A stretch of 64,000 nt of DNA, taken from Meconema thalassinum. Lineage: Eukaryota; Arthropoda; Insecta; Orthoptera; Tettigoniidae. The notes under the pieces are model-generated. The model was not told the DNA's origin. It searched no databases and saw nothing but the letters and a program-made list of their open reading frames with translations. How positions within the stretch are numbered: the first letter of the stretch is position 1; every line of letters starts with the position of its first letter. Position numbers and translations under genes: made by a program. The stretch is from the NCBI GenBank assembly GCA_946902985.2, contig OX336393.1, positions 52,697,265 through 52,761,264 of the forward strand, given 5' to 3'. Positions 32,055-43,416 of this stretch are shown piece by piece.

Positions 32055-32672
32055 AGAGCCATCAGGGCTCTCTCTATTTTTTTAAAATCCAAATACCAAT
32101 ATATCAGAAAGTTTGCAAGCCAACAGCTTTAAACTACGCATACGTACAGTACCTGACATTATAGATTAATTTGGAGTAACTAATATACTGTACGTCAGTG
32201 CTACCAACATGATTCTAAGCCTGCTGATAGGACCAATTTTTAAATGCATGTAACTTCTAAACAAATGGATGTAATCCAAAATTGGCACAATAAGAGAGAT
32301 AATGTGTCAGATTATTTCTGATCAACACATGCATGACATTGTTGCCAACATGATTTTACGCACGCTGATAGATCCAATGTCTAACTGCATGTAACGTCCA
32401 TGCTGTCCATTGGACTTCAACCAAATTTTGTATTCTGTACCTTAAGAGATGGAACTAACAATATATTCAGTCACCAGGGCAGCCAACTGTACTGCTCTAT
32501 TAGGCTGTATTATACCAGGTATATTTCGAACTAATTAGAAATGTCGATATTACCAACTTAATTTCCTCATTATTCTAGATAGGTCCATATAGATTAATCA
32601 TTGGCATGAATCTTAAATTTTAAGAAAAGTAGGCTCTTTAGTTCGTCACGGAACTTCTTGTTCATTATTTGG
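32055..32672 (-). repeat. Foldback element, left arm, inner part
   Basis: Reverse-complement match to 33236-33875, with the same ~145-bp subrepeats. Together with 19857-20259 it makes a left arm of about 1.02 kb, equal to the right arm. Confidence 0.9.
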
Positions 32673-33235
32673 ATTGACTGTTTCGTACAAATATTCTATT
32701 TGTATCGTTCGAATCACGGTATTTGTCTCATTTCTCTATGTCTGAATTCAACCTTCACGAGTGCGTTTCAGCCGCGCCCGGTTAATACACTATTCCGGTT
32801 ATTATGCGACATTTTCACGTCTTAATTGGGTTTTTGCTGTAAGTTATTACGGAACAGATTATGCATTTGCAAATTATGTCAGTGCCTTTATATGAGTGAA
32901 TTTCACAATTAAAAGTTTTGATCAACAAAGATAAGAAATTAAATTAAGGCTTGAAAAGCAGTATTGTTACCGTTTAGAGGAAACGCGCGCTATGATTTGG
33001 AGATAAATAGACAAGTAGCCTACAACCTTTGTACTCAGCAAATAAAGTTAGTTCGGCCAAATAAGACAAAAGTACCGGTAGCATGTAAAGAATTATTTGA
33101 CCCATGGTATTTAATAAATGAAAAACCACGGAACCTTCAATGACATGCCAATTTTTAATTCAGGGAAGAAAGCAGAATACAAGCTAACCCGTGTTTAGGT
33201 AAACGAAGATATATTGCCTAACTTTTTCACAAAAC
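32673..33235. other. Foldback element, central spacer
   Basis: Unique sequence of about 560 bp between the two inverted arms. No coding frame of note. Confidence 0.7.
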
Positions 33236-34247
33236 CAAATATGAACAAGAAGTTCCGTGACTAACTAAACAGCCTACTTTTCTTAAAATTTAAGATTCAT
33301 GCCAATGATTAATCTATATGGATCTATCTAGAATAATGACGAAATTAAGTTGGTAATATCGAAATTTCTAATTAGTTCGAAATACTGTATATCTGGCATA
33401 AGGTAGCCTAATAAAGAACTACAGTTGGCAGCCCTGGTGACTGAATATATTCTTAGTTCCATCGCTTAAGGTATAAATTACAAAATTTGGTTGAAGTCCA
33501 ATGGATAGCATGGACGTTACATGCAGTTAAACATTGGATCTAACAGCGTGCGTAAAATCATGTTGGCAACGATGACATACATGTATTGGTCAGAAATAAT
33601 CTGAAATAATATGATCTATTGTTGTGTCAATTTTGAATGAAATCCATTAGTTAGTATAGAAGTTACATGCATTTTAAAATTGGACCTATCGGCAGGCTTA
33701 GAATCATGTTGGCAGCTCTGACGTATATAAGTTACTCCGAATTAGTATAGAATGTCAGGTACTATACGTGTGCATAATTTAAAGCTGTCGGCTTGCATAC
33801 TTTCTGATATATGGGTATATGGATTTTAAAAAATTGAGAGCATTTATTAACTGTTGGCAGCCCTGGTGGCTCTTAAGATTACGCTGAGTCATATTTGTTT
33901 ATGTACACATAGCACATACGAAATTTGGTTGAATTCCAATTGATAGTGTGGAAGATATACGCATTTAATAGTTGGACCTATCAGAAGGCTTATAATCATT
34001 TTGGCAACAGTGACATGCATGGCCTCCTGGAAATTAAACTGCAATATTATTATCTATACGTGTGCCAATTTTGAAATAGCTCCCATTTATACCTTCCAAG
34101 ATATCCAACATGGAGCTCAAATTTCAATTGCGATTTTTCAGCAGTTGGTAGCACTGACATCATTTTCAAATATGGCCGTGAGATATTCAGGTATAGATCT
34201 TTACTCCTACCAAATTTTGTTTCGATTGCTGGAGCCGTTCAGGAGTT
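33236..34247 (+). repeat. Foldback element, right arm (uninterrupted)
   Basis: Contains at least five ~145-bp subrepeats. The marker TTGGC/TTGGT recurs at 33425, 33563, 33709, 33854, 34001 and 34145 (spacings 138, 146, 145, 147, 144). At 33868-33880 it carries the intact equivalent of the site into which the Harbinger-like element inserted in the left arm. Confidence 0.92.
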
Positions 34248-34273
34248 GATAGGGGGGGATACACACACAGCCA

Positions 34274-34276
34274 GTC

Positions 34277-34307
<31 letters not shown>

Positions 34308-34323
34308 AGGACAGACAGACACA
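34274..34323. repeat. (CAGA)n microsatellite
   Basis: CAGA units with one AAGG interruption, directly after the foldback right arm. The following CATTTTGCAAAA-type block also occurs inverted near 16000. Confidence 0.9.
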
Positions 34324-34399
34324 CATCTGCCCGATCTCATGTCTACTTTTTCCTCAGTTTTGCAAAATGTGAAAAGCAGGCTAAAAAGCAAGAAACTCT

Positions 34400-34952
34400 T
34401 CGTATCTTCTCTTAACGACGTGCAACATTGCGCAACATTATCGATACGAGTACTGAAAGCAAAACAAAAATAAGAAAAGGTTGCCGAAATTACAGGGTCA
34501 AATGACTTTTAACTCAAAGATTATTTCGCGCGAAATATTTTTCTTATTTTGGTATAAAAAAATCAATTTGTCATCAGTGTCGGGATCAAGACATGTTCTT
34601 TTGGCATTAACAATATTGCCGCTCGTGGAGAAATGTATTTCTGATTGAATGGAAGTGCCGGGAACGCATAAACACTTTCTTGCCAACTGACTTATTCTGG
34701 GGTATACCTTTTCATTAGCCTTCCACCATTTCAGGGATCTCCTACAGTTTCGCGGTCGTTCCTAAAGTTTTCCAGCTCTTCGGCCACAGGTTTCCTGCGC
34801 GGGGATGTATTTGGACGCTTGAAAATGAAGTCGACGTCCCTTTCAAACCTGGACAAGAGTGAGGATCCCGACAATCCGGCTGTTTGTTGTGGTTGTGAAG
34901 CATCCGAATCTTGATGGCCATTGGTGGGACATAACGGATTATTAGTAATACT
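34400..34952. other. Unassigned sequence
   Basis: No gene or element end recognised. Confidence 0.35.
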
Positions 34953-35169
34953 AGCGGCTTCGGTGGCGTAGACGGTAGCATGCTGAACTGCTGTGCCCAA
35001 GATAGCGGGTTCAAACCCGGCCGAAGTCATCGAATTTTTTAAGAGCGTTAAAAATCCTTCTGGTACCTTCCTTCGGAGGGGAAGTAAAGCCGGCGGTCCC
35101 ATGTCCATAGATTTATGGCATGTAAAAGATCCTTCCACAGACTAAACTTGTGTGAAGCTAAATTGTTAG
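34953..35169 (+). mobile_element. tRNA-derived SINE, family B, plus copy
   Basis: The head GGTGGCGTAGACGGTAGCAT (box A region) and GGGTTCAAACCCGG (box B) is followed by a body with CCTTCCTTCGGAGGGGAAGT and CCCATGTCCATAGATTTATGG. The body matches the minus-strand copy at 50385-50551. Pol III-type internal promoter; non-coding. Confidence 0.78.
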
Positions 35170-35365
35170 GTTAGATTTCGTCGGAACGCTGTATCAAAGT
35201 TCCAATGTTCACCACTAGGTGTCATTGATATCTGGTAGCGAAAGTTGGAACTACTTGAAATTGAACGGAACTTGTAGTTCACCCTAAGGGTGTCCGCTCG
35301 AAGCAGCTACAGACTCAGGCGAGCTGAACATGTCCTCGAACACTCCCGGCACTAAAAGCCATACG

Positions 35366-35394
35366 ATAAATAAATAAATAAATAAATAAATAAT
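35366..35394. repeat. (TAAA)n microsatellite
   Basis: About seven TAAA units. Confidence 0.95.
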
Positions 35395-35469
35395 AATCAG
35401 AATATTAGCCTATAGGCTATATGAAACACTCCATTACAATACCGGTACCAGTATACGGTATTTCACCGG

Positions 35470-35640
35470 TTCACAATATCTCCGAAAATATTGAAGCACT
35501 TAAACTGAAATGTTCTATAGTGTAAGAGGACTATTAAATAAGTGCTTACATGTGACTTTCAAAATCCTGAGAAACACGAAAAACAACATGGCGGCCAAGT
35601 GATTTTCAAATATGGTACCGTATTTCAAATGATTTTTCTG
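35470..35640 (+). repeat. Dispersed repeat family D, copy 5
   Basis: CTGAAATGTTCTATAG, GAGGACTATTAAATAAG and ACAACATGGCGGCCAAGTG match blocks in copies 1 and 3. Confidence 0.45.
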
Positions 35641-35878
35641 GCAATCTTTTTATCACCCTAGAGCAGGGGTTTTTCTTTAACTAAGGACCACATTGTAAAT
35701 ACTTGGGGGACCTTGCGGGCCAATAACAATCCGGGGGGTTTGGGGGTATGTTTTTTTTAATATATCCTAGGTGCAATATGGTGAGTTTTGTGGCTGTCTG
35801 AGCTTAGTTTTCTTAGTAGGCTATTGTTGCCGTTTTCTATATTTATTTGTAATGGATAAAAAATAAAATACTTGAATT

Positions 35879-38800
35879 GTTGTTTGAGTCTTCAGTCTTT
35901 TGACTGGTTTGATGCAGCTCTCCATGCCTCCCTGTCCTGAGCTAATCGTTTCATCTCTACATAGCTCCGACACCCTACATCCGAGGCAATCTGTTTAACA
36001 TATTCTAACCTTGGTCTACCCCTACAGTTTTTGTCCTCGACCCTTCCTTCCATAACTAAGCTTGCTATTCCTGGGTGTCTTAGTATGTGTCCTACCAACC
36101 TATCTCTTCTCTTCATTAGCAGTCGCCAGAAACATCTCTCCTCTCCCACTCGTCTTAATACCTCTTTGTTTGTAACCCTATCTACCCATCTGATCTTCAT
36201 CATTCTCCTGTAACACCACATTTCAAATGCTTCAATTCTCCTCTTTTCTGCTGCACCAATAGTCCAAGTTTCACTTCCATAGAGCGCCACGCTCCACACA
36301 AAGGCTTTCAAAAATGACTTCCTAATACCTAAATCTATATTCGATGTCAGCAGATTCCTTTTTTGTAGAAATGCTTTCTTTGCCTGAGCCAACCTACTTT
36401 TAATATCCTCTTTGCTTCGTCCATCACTGGTTATTCTGCTTCCTAAGTAACAGAAGTCTCCTACTTCCTTCAGCTTTTCACCTGCCAATTTGATCTCCAT
36501 AGAGGTTTCTGATTTATTTCGGCTGCATTCCAGTATTTTTGTTTTACATTTATTTATTTTCATCATGAATTCTTTCCGTAAGACGGAGTCCATACCATTC
36601 AAAAACTCATTCAAATCCTCAGGCTTGTCGGCCAAGATGACGATGTCATCAGCAAATCTCAGAGTTGAAATTATTTCTCCTTGAATCTTCACTCCCACTT
36701 TAAATTTTTCTCTAATTTCCTTCATTGCTTGTTCAATGTAAAGATTGAAAAGTATGGGTGATAAGTTGCAGCCTTGCCTTACACCTTTCTGAATACCAGC
36801 TTCTCTCTCATGTCCTTCAACTCGAATGACTGCTGTCTGGTTTCTGTACAGATTGTATATCACCCTCCTATCCCTGTACTTTATTCCAATTGATTTCAAA
36901 ATGTCAAACAATTTAGTCCAATCAACGTTATCAAAAGCCTTTTCTAAGTCTACAAAAGCCATGAACGTTCTCTTATCTTTCCTTATTCTACCTTCTAAAA
37001 TCAGCCTAAGACTTAGTACAGCTTCCCTTGTTCCTACATTTCTCCTGAAACCAAACTGGTCTTCACCCAACTCCGTTTCTATCTGGCTTTCAATCCTCTT
37101 GTAAATTATTCTAGACAGGATCTTTGAAGCATGAGTAATCAAGCTGATCGTACGGTAATCTTCACATCTGTCAGCTCCCATTTTCTTTGGTATAGGGATG
37201 ATTACATTCTTCTTGAAATCAGGGGGTACCTCACCTGTCTCATAAATCCTACACACCAAGTGAAATAACCTGATCAGACCTTCATCTCCTATGCAGCGTA
37301 GCAACTCAATCGGTATATCATCTATGCCTGGTGCTTTGTTCCTGCTTAAGTCTTCCAAAGCTCTATCAAATTCTGATCTCAATATTAAATCTCCTTTCGC
37401 ATCCTCATCAATTTCCTCCTCCCTTTCCATTACATGATTCTCAATCTCCTTTCCCTTATACAAACTCTCTATGTAAGCTTTCCATCTCTCAACCTTTTCT
37501 TCCCTATCTGTTAGAGGCTTTCCATTTGTGTCCTTAATATTACAGCACTTAGTCTTCTTTTCCCCAAAAGTATTCTTAATCCTTCGATAAGCTGTGTCTA
37601 CTTTTCCTAATTTCAGACAATTTTCTATACCTGCACATTTCTCTTTCAACCATTCTTCTTTCGCTTCCTTGCACTTCTTGTTAACCTCATTTCTCAGACG
37701 TCTGTATTCTGCTTTCCCCTTTTCATCTCTTAGATTCTTGTGTTTCCGCCTTTCATCCATCAATTCTAGTATATCCTGAGTGATCCACGGTTTTCTACCT
37801 ATTCTTTCTTTCCTACCAATGTTTTCTTCTGCGGATTTTGTTATTTCATTCTTCAAAAGTGCCCATTCGTCTGCAATTGAAGTCTGTTTAGGGTTTTTCA
37901 TTAGTCCTTCCTTTATACTCTTCTTGAATCTTTCGTTTACATCCTTCTCTTTCAGTCTGTCTATTGCCCACCTTTTTGGCTTTTGACTTTTCTTCAGTTT
38001 CTTCAACTTTAATCTGCATTTCATTACAACCAGATTGTGATCAGAGTTTATGTCAGCACCAGGATATGTTTTACAATCCAAAATCTGGTTTCGAAACCTC
38101 TGCTTGACCATAATGAAGTCGATTTGGTAACGCCCTGTATCTCCTGGTCTCATCCATGTGTATATTCTTCTATTGTGGTTATTGAATAAGGTGTTAGCTA
38201 TGACCAATTCATGCTCGGTGCAGAATTCTACCAGCCTGCTTCCTCGATCATTCCTTTCACCTAATCCGAAATCTCCTACTATCTTCCCTTCTCTCCCTTT
38301 TCCTACCACAGCATTCCAATCTCCCATTACTATAACATTTTCATCACCCTTGATATACCTCAGAATTTCGTCTATTTCATCGTAGACCTTTTCAACATCC
38401 TCATCATCAGCTTGACTAGTAGGCATATAGACTTGTACCACTGTAGTGCAGGTAGGTTTTGTATTGATTTTTGCTACAATAATCCGTTCACTATATTGCT
38501 CATAATATTCCACCCGCTGTCCAAGTTTCCTACTCAATATGAGGCCAACCCCTGCTTGGCCATTGTTTGATTTAGTGCTAATGACCCTATAGTCTCCTGA
38601 CCAAAAGTCCTGTTCTTCCTGCCAGCGCATTTCACTAATCCCAACCAAATCCAACCTCAACCTATCCATTTCCCTTTCTAAGTTTTCTAACCTTCCACTT
38701 CCTAGCAGACTTCTAACATTCCACGCTCCGATCCGTAGAATGTCAGATTTCCTCTTTGTCACTTCTGTGATGTTAACCCCCTCTCGAGTAGTCCCCACCC

Positions 38801-39004
38801 GGAGATCCGAACGGGGGACTAGTTTACCTCCGGATTGAAATTTTACAAGGGAGGAGGCCATCATCACATGTAATTATGCATAGAGAGGTGCATATCCTCG
38901 GGAATAGCATACGGCTGTAGTTTCCCGTTGCTTTCAGCCGTGCAGCAGGACGCAGTGTAGCCATTATTGGCTTATATTATCAATATCTTAACCGTCTATA
39001 AGAC
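35879..39004 (-). mobile_element. Full-length RTE-type LINE with likely 10-bp target duplication
   Basis: The element has a 137-bp 5' UTR, one intact ORF, and an extremely short 3' UTR ending GACTCAAACAAC on the minus strand. The direct repeat TACTTGAATT lies at 35869-35878 and 39005-39014, precisely at the element ends. The same 3' end occurs in the fragment at 46575-46830. Short 3' UTR, single EN+RT ORF and about 3.1-kb size fit RTE. An intact frame together with the duplication suggests recent activity. Confidence 0.88.
35892..38867 (-). CDS. RTE-type LINE endonuclease-reverse transcriptase, intact
   Basis: The 991-residue protein has no stops or frameshifts. APE endonuclease: RIGAWNVRSLLGSG near 45, GISEMRW (Glu) near 77, VQVYMP, VIVMGDWNAVVG (Asp, Asn) near 180, YQIDFIMV and NSDHNLVVMK (Ser-Asp-His) near 272. 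RT: RNKAPGIDDIPIELL, DYRTISLI, DQFGFRRNVGTREAV, FVDLEKAFDNVDW (Asp), GVRQGCNLSPILFNLYI, LRFADDIVILAD (catalytic Asp pair) and CYLGSRIT. The C-terminal region has SVALYGSETWTIG, RRMMKIRWVDRVTNKEVLRR and RGRPRLEY. Start: the MMMASS Met is the first in frame; a second Met lies one residue on. It would nick DNA and prime reverse transcription in the nucleus, and may mobilise SINEs that share its tail. Confidence 0.95.
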   Translation of the reverse strand: MMMASSLVKFQSGGKLVPRSDLRVGTTREGVNITEVTKRKSDILRIGAWNVRSLLGSGRLENLEREMDRLRLDLVGISEMRWQEEQDFWSGDYRVISTKSNNGQAGVGLILSRKLGQRVEYYEQYSERIIVAKINTKPTCTTVVQVYMPTSQADDEDVEKVYDEIDEILRYIKGDENVIVMGDWNAVVGKGREGKIVGDFGLGERNDRGSRLVEFCTEHELVIANTLFNNHNRRIYTWMRPGDTGRYQIDFIMVKQRFRNQILDCKTYPGADINSDHNLVVMKCRLKLKKLKKSQKPKRWAIDRLKEKDVNERFKKSIKEGLMKNPKQTSIADEWALLKNEITKSAEENIGRKERIGRKPWITQDILELMDERRKHKNLRDEKGKAEYRRLRNEVNKKCKEAKEEWLKEKCAGIENCLKLGKVDTAYRRIKNTFGEKKTKCCNIKDTNGKPLTDREEKVERWKAYIESLYKGKEIENHVMEREEEIDEDAKGDLILRSEFDRALEDLSRNKAPGIDDIPIELLRCIGDEGLIRLFHLVCRIYETGEVPPDFKKNVIIPIPKKMGADRCEDYRTISLITHASKILSRIIYKRIESQIETELGEDQFGFRRNVGTREAVLSLRLILEGRIRKDKRTFMAFVDLEKAFDNVDWTKLFDILKSIGIKYRDRRVIYNLYRNQTAVIRVEGHEREAGIQKGVRQGCNLSPILFNLYIEQAMKEIREKFKVGVKIQGEIISTLRFADDIVILADKPEDLNEFLNGMDSVLRKEFMMKINKCKTKILECSRNKSETSMEIKLAGEKLKEVGDFCYLGSRITSDGRSKEDIKSRLAQAKKAFLQKRNLLTSNIDLGIRKSFLKAFVWSVALYGSETWTIGAAEKRRIEAFEMWCYRRMMKIRWVDRVTNKEVLRRVGEERCFWRLLMKRRDRLVGHILRHPGIASLVMEGRVEDKNCRGRPRLEYVKQIASDVGCRSYVEMKRLAQDREAWRAASNQSKD

Positions 39005-39221
39005 TACTTGAATTAAATTTACATATTTTTAATAAATCCTTTAAAATAGAAGTACGATGAAATTCAATACACTGATACAGCATGAATGACAAAGAGTGAG
39101 TATTTATGTTCATTTGACATAATTATTAGTCAAATTATGAAATAGCATTAATGATAATTTAGTTTAGTGCGACGACTGGAACTGCTTTGTCCAGATGGCT
39201 TTAGTTATTTCAAAGTTTTGG

Positions 39222-39330
39222 CGACACGGCGCGGGCACGGGAATGAAATTTCTTGGCTGAGCCTGGATTCGAACATGGATCTCTGGGGGCGACAGCCAAG
39301 AATGCTATCCACTACACGACGAGGTGGTCA
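39222..39330 (-). mobile_element. tRNA-like SINE fragment
   Basis: The minus strand reads CGTGTAGTGGATAGCATTC (box A region) and ATGTTCGAATCCAGG (box B) with normal spacing. The remaining body is not recognised. Confidence 0.5.
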
Positions 39331-40280
39331 GGAGATTATCATCATCAGAACTGGAGTAATAATACAAGATCACCTAGTTTTCAGTCGCATGGTCAGCGTA
39401 GGCTACATACCTTGTCTGCTTATTGCTTTAATCCGTAATTTCCTAGGTGGCTCTCAACAAGGAAATTCATGAAACAGTAACATTATTTCTAGAGCCTTGT
39501 TTACAAAACGGCACGCGGCAGTATACCATCGTAATACAATGGCCTTATTTCAGTAACATAACTCGATTCGTGAGTACACAATACGTATAAATACCGCCAA
39601 CTGAACTGATCATGTAGGGGGGTTTGCAGCGCCTCTAGTGGCAAACATAGCATCTTCAGGGCGGACAGCTCCCAGAGGCTATTGGGCAGACTTTTTTTTA
39701 TTATTGGAGGCTAAGCTTTCTGAATGTAATGGTGTTTGTGGAGACATAGGTTGTGTACCAAAAGCTATTTAGTATACATCATTATATTTGGTGTTCTGTG
39801 GTATACATTACATGGAAACTCCTTTTACTAGCCGGGAGAGTTTTTATTTCGTAGTATAGCATTATTTAGTCAATAGTCTGTCTTTTCTGCGTTAAAGTGT
39901 ATTTACCGTACAGTATCCTGTACTATGGTATATAAATTCTTTCGTGCCGAAGCACATCGTAAAGTGAACATGATGGATCTACCAGGCCCTTGTCATATTC
40001 AACACAAGAAGGTAAACCTCTGAGGATTGGAGAAAACAGTGTACCGGTATATTGAATATTTTTAACGAGTTTTGCAGTGCAAATCTGGGCAGTACACTCG
40101 AAGAAGTTACGAAGTTAGTATCAGAGGCTACGGGTATTTCTAGGTCGAGTATTTATTGTTCAATTTGTTGCATTGTCAAGCCTAATTCATCTAGATCATC
40201 TAGGACTTCTTTGAACCAATGATGTTTGGTTTTACTTTTCCAAAAGTATTGGAATAGCTGTTTGAGTATCCTGGTCTCAC
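39331..40280. other. Unassigned sequence
   Basis: No gene or element boundaries recognised. Confidence 0.35.
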
Positions 40281-41030
40281 TCTAATCTTATATATACAAA
40301 TGGAAATTTATATTTGTCCAGCGTTAATAGACTTCGACACCGTTTAACCGATTGCATTGAAATTTTGTAGGGTTATAGTGCACACCCCAAGGAAGGTTTT
40401 TGGCACCAATAATTGAAGTCATATTTCAATAGTGGTACAACTCCACTTTTAAAATGAAGGGTGTTATCCTCTTTTTCATGCTCATACAAGTCAGTTTTCT
40501 CTTATTTCAAAAATGGTACACATCCAGCTAATGTTCCTCTGCAAAGAGAGTGCACCACAGTTGCCACCCATTTATATGAAAAAGAGGATAATTCCCTTCA
40601 TTTTAAAAGTGGAGTTGTACCACTTTTGAAATAAGGTCTTCAATTTTAGATAGCCCTCTCCATTCCCTTCATTTAGGCCCTTTGGCGCAAATCTACACCG
40701 TTTCACCGGGATCAAATCTACAATGTTTCACTGATCTGAACCGAATTTTACGTACTTACCCGTTGGAACCCAGCAAATAACACTACCAACTTGAAATTTC
40801 GGACAGCCCTCTCCATTCTCTGCATTTAGGCCCTTTGGCATAAATCTACACCGTTTCGTCGATCTGAACAAAATTTTACATAATTACCCTTTGAAACCCG
40901 ACGAATAACACTGTGACTGTCTATTTGGAATTTCGGACAGCCCTCTCTATTCCTTACATTTAGGCCATTTGGCCCAAATCTTCACCGTTTCACCGATCTG
41001 AACCAAATTTTACGTACTGCACCCGAATTC
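40281..41030 (+). mobile_element. Helitron-like 5' region with inverted and tandem repeats
   Basis: Starts TCTAATCTTATATATACAAA followed by a block ending in CGTTTAACCGATTGCATTGA, which is like the 5' region of many insect Helitrons. It contains an inverted repeat (40424-40490 against 40577-40645, loop about 87 bp) and two to three tandem copies of a ~135-150-bp unit marked by AGCCCTCTCCATTC and ATTTAGGCC (about 40650, 40801 and 40935). No CTRR end with hairpin was found, so the right end is unknown. Confidence 0.4.
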
Positions 41031-41299
41031 GTAATAAGAGATGCCAGAATCATGTTTGAAATTTAACCATAGGAAAGGGATCATTTGATTGAGATTGGAA
41101 AACGAACATTGGACCGGGTTTGTAACACAGAATTGTAGTCATAAGGTATTGTCCAATGAGAAGCTTGTTAGCTGGAAGTAATCACCTTATAAAAAGGACG
41201 GATTTGATTGGATCATCCTAGGAGATAGACTACAGGCAATACGAGAGGAAAGAGAATGCTGCTTGCTGAGGGAAGACCACGTGATTGGAAGAACCAATG

Positions 41300-42240
41300 G
41301 GCGAATTTAGAATTGGGATATTATTTTGGCGATTATGCTAATTAATGCATTTATAAGAAATTGAAGACTGGAAAGAAATCGAAAGGATTATTTAAGAAAT
41401 TATCAGGAAGTGTTTTCCGAAGATAATTTACGCCCGAAGACAGAATTAATTATATTCATGTCCGAGCCATGGGTATGCGCCATTGAGGAAGGAAGCGCGT
41501 TGTCCGAGAAGCAGACAGGATGATGAGACGCCATTTTATCGAGTAATGCAACTCGGGATCTTGAACCGAACGGACGTGAGCTAAGAGCTCCGGAAACGTA
41601 GTGTGGGAGTGAATGCACACGTTATTTAGTTGAGGAGAGAGAAATATGGACGTGTGAAACATTGTAGTACAATCGTGCTAATACCTGGAATATTTTGTGA
41701 TAGAGACCAGTGTCATGGTCTGACAATGAATTGTCAGTATGCATCGCGTAACGTGTTCGTGGAGAAGATGAAAGTGTGAATATACAGTAAGTCGTGAAAG
41801 AAACTGTAAATACGTGTTGGAAGGAAACATTTTGAAAGGGACACGTTATTTTGAACGATATTTTCGATTTTGAAATGTTGCGCAATAAGATGGTGACGAA
41901 AATCGTGGACATTTGGTTGGAAGGAACATTTGATTCGTCAGAGGGAGTCATGATTGCTTGCTAAATATGCTGAGGGAAATGTGGTCTACATCATGAAAGT
42001 AAGAATTCCTACGAGTGGAGTAACTTAGAATGATATGCAGAAAAAAAGTTCACACAGCTACTTAAAAATGCACAATCTAACGGAGAAAATCATGAACTGT
42101 GACCAATATAAGAATGGAGAGAGACTACGAGACTTTCCAGAGGGACGAGAAGAAGAGCAAGATTGGAATGGAGACCGGGGATCGAACGAGGTGTCTGTCA
42201 GGAAGCGAGCCGAACGCCAAGGCTATAAGGGGCCCCATAC
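41300..42240 (+). other. Possible LTR-like promoter and primer-site region (weak)
   Basis: CATTTATAAGAAATTGAAGACTGG near 41348 could be a TATA box and initiator. About 820 bp downstream TGGAGACCGGGGATCGAACG (42170-42189) resembles a primer-binding site complementary to a tRNA 3' end. Alternatively, on the minus strand, it is the box B of a SINE. No paired LTR found. Confidence 0.22.
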
Positions 42241-43380
42241 GAACTATGGAGCCGCTGACCGGGGACGTGCGTTCTCGACGCGAGCAAGAGAAGGTGGCCC
42301 GAGGCTAGGGGCGAGGCTAGCGGGATATCGGACGGACTTGAAACCAGCAACCCGATCCTGGGCGTGTATGTGATTACACGTTTTCCATCGCCAGTCCATT
42401 TGAAAGTAAGACAAGCTCTTCAATATATATAACCCCAGTTCGTAGATTGGTATTCTAGAGGCATGCTTATTGTGATCATTCTATTTCGGTAGAATATTAG
42501 TTCTGTAGAATGTTATTGTTCTGTTAGCCAGTGATTTACTCCATCTGAGGAAGTTACTTTTCCCATTTTGTATGCTGGTTAGAAACAGTTCCGACTGTGT
42601 TTGAGATCATCATTGCAGGCGAGTTAACTTAGTTGTTTACCGTAGGGAGGATTAGCGGAGTTCCCTGTTGGATGATTGCCGGTGGCATTTGAACATTTTG
42701 ATGATGAAGCAGATTTGGATTTCGACTTTTTGGTTTTTGAATTTAACTATTTCTGGATTTGAGTGAGATTCCAGATGAACAGTTTTCCACGCATTTTAAC
42801 TCTACGCATTTCAATTTTTGCGCAGCTTTCACTTCTCAGTTTAGAGAATTTTCAGTGCGACGAATTTTCAGTTTTTGGATTTTTGCTTTCGCAATATATT
42901 TTTTTGGATATTGTCATTTTTGGATTTAGCTATTATTGATCTTCGATGATATTTCATATTGTGATTTTTCACAATAATACGCTTTTACCATTTGAGATAT
43001 TACTCTCGATTTTGGAATTTTCACATTTCAGAGAATTTTGGATTTAGAATTTTGGGATTTTCATTTTGAAAATATATTTCATTTTTGAAATTTATTTTTT
43101 TCTTTTGGATTTTTAGAAAATCCTGGATTAAATATTTTTGGATTTTAATTAATTTGGGATTTCAATCCTGATTTGATATTTTCCAGATTAATATTTTGAT
43201 TCTTCAATTGGAGGTGTAAATTAAATTGTCAGTTTTGACTCTTAGTGAATTTAGCGTCGATTGAAAGTTGGTTGCAATACTGAAGGTTCAGACGAAGGAT
43301 TCTTTCGAATAACAATTGTGAATTATGAAATGTAATGATAATACGAGAAACGTACACGACTATTGTCATAGCGTGATACA

Positions 43381-43383
<3 letters not shown>

Positions 43384-43416
<33 letters not shown>
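43384..43416. repeat. (AT)n microsatellite
   Basis: About 16 AT units. Confidence 0.95.
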
